From the NCBI GenBank assembly GCA_910589395.1, contig CAJUTL010000018.1, forward strand, positions 1-62,928: a DNA stretch of 62,928 nt, read 5' to 3'. The notes beneath the pieces are model-generated. The model had not been told where the DNA came from. It was given only the letters and a program-made list of their open reading frames with translations, and searched no databases. Shown here one piece after another: positions 60,899 through 62,928 of this stretch. Positions within the stretch are counted from its first letter, which is position 1. Each line of letters opens with the position of its first letter. The translations under genes were made by a program, and so were the position numbers. Origin of the DNA: an uncultured Oscillospiraceae bacterium. GTDB taxonomy: Bacteria > Bacillota_A > Clostridia > Oscillospirales > Acutalibacteraceae.

Positions 60899-62362
60899 TC
60901 ACAGTTTGCCTTCCAGAATCTCTTCCCGGTGCTTTAGCCCGGTCTGCGCCGGGTTATCGATCAAATTTCCATGGATATCGAACCGGGAGCCGTGGCAGGG
61001 GCAGTCCCAGCTTTTTTCATCGCCGTTCCATTCCAGTTGACAGCCGAGGTGCGGGCAGCGCACGGAAATCAGATAGATCTTTCCCGATTCGTCCCGATAA
61101 GCGCCCCGTTTTTTTCCGCAATGCCGAATGATCGCACCCTGCCCTGGCGGGAGCCAGTCAAATTCCTTTCCGGGAAGGTAAAGGATCTCCTTCAAAAGTC
61201 CCTTTCCGCTTTCCAGCAGATCCTTCCCCAAATTGGGCAAAGCCGCCGCGGGAAGAAACCTGCGGGGAGAAAAGATGCTTTTTTCCCTTTTTCTTTCTTC
61301 CGCAATCTCCCGGCTGATCTGCCGGGCAGCCACCATGGAGCCCGTCATTCCCCATTTTCCAAAGCCCGTTGCCACATACCAGTCCGGGCGGGTCAGGGAA
61401 AAGCCGCCGATATAGGGCACGCCGTCCAGCGTCACGCAATCCTGGGCAGACCAGGCGGAAACGACCCGGCAGCCGGGCCAGAAGCTTTCCGCTTCCCGCC
61501 GCAGAGACCCATAAGCGGAAAGCTCCGGGCTTTTTCCGGTTCTGTGAGCTCCGCCGCCTAAAAGCACCTTGTTTTCAACGCTTCGAAAGGAAAGGCCGCC
61601 GGGATCGATTCCGTAATACATGCCGGAAAGCTCTTGCGCACCCTCCAGAGACAGCACATAGCTGCGCTCCTGATGCATGCGGGCAAAATAGAAGCCGGGA
61701 AAATTGCGGAAAGGAAAATGAGTGGCAAATACAATATGCCTGGCGAAAACGGTGCCGTGATCTGTTCGCACCTTTCTGCCCTCCACCCTTCTCACCGGCG
61801 TATTTTCAAAAACCGGAATTCTCTGTGAGATCGCCCCTAAAAATCGCAGCGGGTGAAACTGTGCCTGGGAAGGAAACCGCAGCCCCTGCGCATGGGAGAT
61901 GGGAAGCCCTTCGATCTCACAGAGCTCCGCATCTATTCCCAGCCTTCGGGCGGCGGAGCATTCTTCCCGCAGAGCCTCCTTGCGCTGAGTGGTATACAGG
62001 TAAGCCGGTTCAGGCTGAAACTGGCAATCGATCTTCAGCGCCTTCGTAAGCGCTCCATATTCCGTAATTGCCTCTTCGCTGGCCCGGGCGTATTCCTGGG
62101 CGCGTTCCTCCCCGAAACGCCGCAAAAGCTGGTGATAGATCAGGCCATGCTGAGAAGTGATTTTTGCCGTTGTGTTTTTCGTCTGTCCGCTTCCCACTCT
62201 TTTCGCCTCCAGCACCACCGCTTCAATTCCCCTTTTACGAAGCTGATACGCGGTAAGCACACCGGCCATACCGCCGCCGATCACGGCCGTATCCACCGTG
62301 ATATCTCCTGGCAGGGAACCGCGCTCCGGCAATTCCGTGGTTTTGCTCCAAATGGATTCCAT
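60899..62362 (-). CDS. FAD-dependent oxidoreductase with C-terminal Rieske domain (YhfW-like)
   Basis: About 487 residues. An N-terminal FAD-binding fold (TAVIGGGMAGVLTAYQLRKRG near 25-45) of the D-amino-acid-oxidase/DAO superfamily is followed by a C-terminal Rieske [2Fe-2S] domain with CPHLGC and CPCHGSRFD. Domain order is that of Bacillus YhfW. Start at 62362 (MESIWSKT) has GGAGGG upstream; a longer in-frame ORF to 62515 is not supported. Substrate unknown. Confidence 0.9.
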   Translation of the reverse strand: MESIWSKTTELPERGSLPGDITVDTAVIGGGMAGVLTAYQLRKRGIEAVVLEAKRVGSGQTKNTTAKITSQHGLIYHQLLRRFGEERAQEYARASEEAITEYGALTKALKIDCQFQPEPAYLYTTQRKEALREECSAARRLGIDAELCEIEGLPISHAQGLRFPSQAQFHPLRFLGAISQRIPVFENTPVRRVEGRKVRTDHGTVFARHIVFATHFPFRNFPGFYFARMHQERSYVLSLEGAQELSGMYYGIDPGGLSFRSVENKVLLGGGAHRTGKSPELSAYGSLRREAESFWPGCRVVSAWSAQDCVTLDGVPYIGGFSLTRPDWYVATGFGKWGMTGSMVAARQISREIAEERKREKSIFSPRRFLPAAALPNLGKDLLESGKGLLKEILYLPGKEFDWLPPGQGAIIRHCGKKRGAYRDESGKIYLISVRCPHLGCQLEWNGDEKSWDCPCHGSRFDIHGNLIDNPAQTGLKHREEILEGKL

Positions 62363-62485
62363 TGCTTTCCCTCCTTTTCCCTTATTCTGGCAGAAAAAAG
62401 AGAAAATACTCATGGAAAACAAATTTGCGGAAAGCCCCTTGTGAACGCGGACAGCTATTAGTCGGCGCACAAGGAGGAATGCGCA

Positions 62486-62542
62486 ATGAGAAATTATAAA
62501 GGGCAAGAACGACACAATAAGTTGCAGAGTGCTAAATTGTAG
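62486..62542 (+). CDS. possible 18-residue peptide
   Basis: ATG at 62486 with AGGAGG exactly 8 bases upstream, then 17 sense codons and TAG: MRNYKGQERHNKLQSAKL. No promoter is clear and I know no homologue. The good ribosome site may be chance; it overlaps the CACAAGG palindrome. Confidence 0.25.
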   Translation: MRNYKGQERHNKLQSAKL

Positions 62543-62554
62543 TTTAGCGGACTA

Positions 62555-62585
62555 GTTGTTAGCTGTTAGTTGTTAGTCGTTAGAG
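62555..62585. repeat. GTTAG-rich repeat, left flank
   Basis: GTTGTTAGCTGTTAGTTG and following bases are related to the inverted copy at 62747-62777 and to 44164-44200. They flank the MITE-like element on both sides. Confidence 0.55.
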
Positions 62586-62605
62586 AAGAGCAAGCCCTCT
62601 TCTTT

Positions 62606-62725
62606 TGTCATTCCGAGGAACGCAGTGACGAAGAATCTCGTCCTTACTTCCAGGGCAAAAGGACAAAGGACGAGATTCTTCACAAAGAAAGCAAAGCTTG
62701 CTTTGCTTTTTGTTCAGTAATGACA
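62606..62725. mobile_element. MITE-like palindromic element, copy 1
   Basis: A 120-bp non-coding unit with terminal TGTCATT/AATGACA. Inside, a 16-bp perfect stem (62630-62645 with 62666-62681, GAAGAATCTCGTCC arm) and AAAGCAAAG/CTTTGCTTT (around 62689-62709). No transposase is present, so it would be moved in trans. Non-autonomous element is inference from structure and repetition. Confidence 0.65.
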
Positions 62726-62746
62726 AGGAGAGGCCTTTTCCCCTTT

Positions 62747-62777
62747 CTAACAACTAACTACTCACGACTAACAACTT
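62747..62777. repeat. GTTAG-rich repeat, inverted right flank
   Basis: CTAACAACTAACTACTCACG and following bases are the reverse complement type of the left flank at 62555-62585. Confidence 0.5.
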
Positions 62778-62815
62778 ACCTGCTAAATTCCAATTTACCG
62801 AACAGTCCCCTTCTC

Positions 62816-62928
62816 TGTCATTCTAAGGAACGCAGTGACGAAGAATCTCGACCTTAATTCCAGAGCAAAAGGGCAAAGGACGAGATTCTTCACAAAGAAA
62901 GCAAAGCTTGCTTTGCTTTTTGTTCAGT
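62816..62928. mobile_element. MITE-like palindromic element, copy 2 (cut by window end)
   Basis: Direct repeat of copy 1 with a constant offset of 210 bases, six substitutions and no indels over 113 bases. One substitution creates a mismatch in the 16-bp stem. The right terminus would lie about 7 bases outside. Confidence 0.65.

Larger units (their letters stand above)
62363..62605. other. intergenic region with small palindromes and an 18-codon ORF
   Basis: No recognised gene. Contents: an inverted repeat CCTTGTG/CACAAGG (62437-62443, 62468-62474); a tiny plus-strand ORF (62486-62542); a 6-bp hairpin GCTAAA/TTTAGC (62531-62548); and a GTTAG-rich stretch (62555-62585). The FAD enzyme's promoter must lie here, but I find no convincing -35/-10 pair. 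Confidence 0.6.

Noticed and set aside
62570..62857. Open frame giving HSEERSDEESRP twice
   Set aside because: The peptide comes from translating the MITE-like repeats. I recall this motif from spurious predicted proteins in many genomes; it has no ribosome site.
62606..62928. CRISPR array
   Set aside because: Only two long direct repeats at 210-base spacing, each an inverted repeat; no short regular spacers and no cas genes.

Overview
This window is a gene-dense stretch of a bacterial chromosome, almost entirely housekeeping and sporulation genes on the minus strand. The gene set points to an endospore-forming member of the Bacillota, class Clostridia: a full spoIIIAA-AH operon, spoIVA, spoVM, gerW, and a SipL-type coat protein (repeated DUF3794/SPOCS domains plus a C-terminal LysM domain). 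SipL is the clostridial counterpart of Bacillus SpoVID. A gut-type beta-glucuronidase locus suggests an intestinal organism, possibly of the Oscillospirales; the family assignment is inference. I see no phage, CRISPR array, rRNA operon or transposase gene.

Layout. 1-2.4 kb: tRNA-Asp (cut by the window edge), tRNA-Val, hslO, a methyltransferase and the TrpR-like yerC. A divergent promoter region with an operator-like palindrome separates yerC from a plus-strand methyltransferase. 3.2-12 kb: lysA and the protein-quality-control block tig-clpP-clpX-lon-engB. 12-18.2 kb: a phosphoesterase, thrC, a dipeptidase, yraN-rnhB-rbgA, two tandem signal peptidases, and rplS with a structured leader. 18.3-20.9 kb: a radical-SAM pair. 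20.9-25.2 kb: a sporulation block with a minimal SpoIVFA/FB-like pair, spoIVA, sipL, and then spoVM with a small cysteine-rich membrane peptide. 25.4-38.2 kb: the conserved series yicC-remA-gmk-rpoZ-priA-def-fmt-rsmB-rlmN-prpC-prkC-rsgA-thiN, which ends in spoVM as in Bacillus but lacks coaBC and rpe. 38.3-43.8 kb: rluB, dacF, gerW, scpAB and an M50 protease. 43.9-48.8 kb: rpmB (plus strand), a phospholipase-C-like protein, an RluA-type synthase and nusB-xseA-xseB-ispA. 49-53.9 kb: the spoIIIA operon. 54-58.5 kb: a Na/Pi symporter, a NUDIX hydrolase, galM and glcK. 58.6-60.9 kb: tRNA-Leu with a partial tandem duplication, then a frameshifted beta-glucuronidase gene. 60.9-62.9 kb: a FAD/Rieske oxidoreductase and a cluster of MITE-like repeats.

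How it fits together. The strongest theme is spore envelope assembly. SpoVM recognises the curved forespore membrane, SpoIVA polymerises on it and SipL tethers SpoIVA. All three are encoded within 3.3 kb. The spoIIIA channel operon and the sipL-spoIVA unit both have upstream sequences with 14-bp spacing that resemble sigma-E promoters.

The observations I would follow first are: the contiguous SpoVM/SipL/SpoIVA module with its unknown cysteine-rich peptide; a promoter-hairpin-terminator leader directly before nusB that looks like an attenuator; the palindrome between yerC and the divergent methyltransferase; the duplicated tRNA-Leu 3' end with attached terminator; the T-tract frameshift in uidA; and the tandem 210-bp MITE repeat at the right end.
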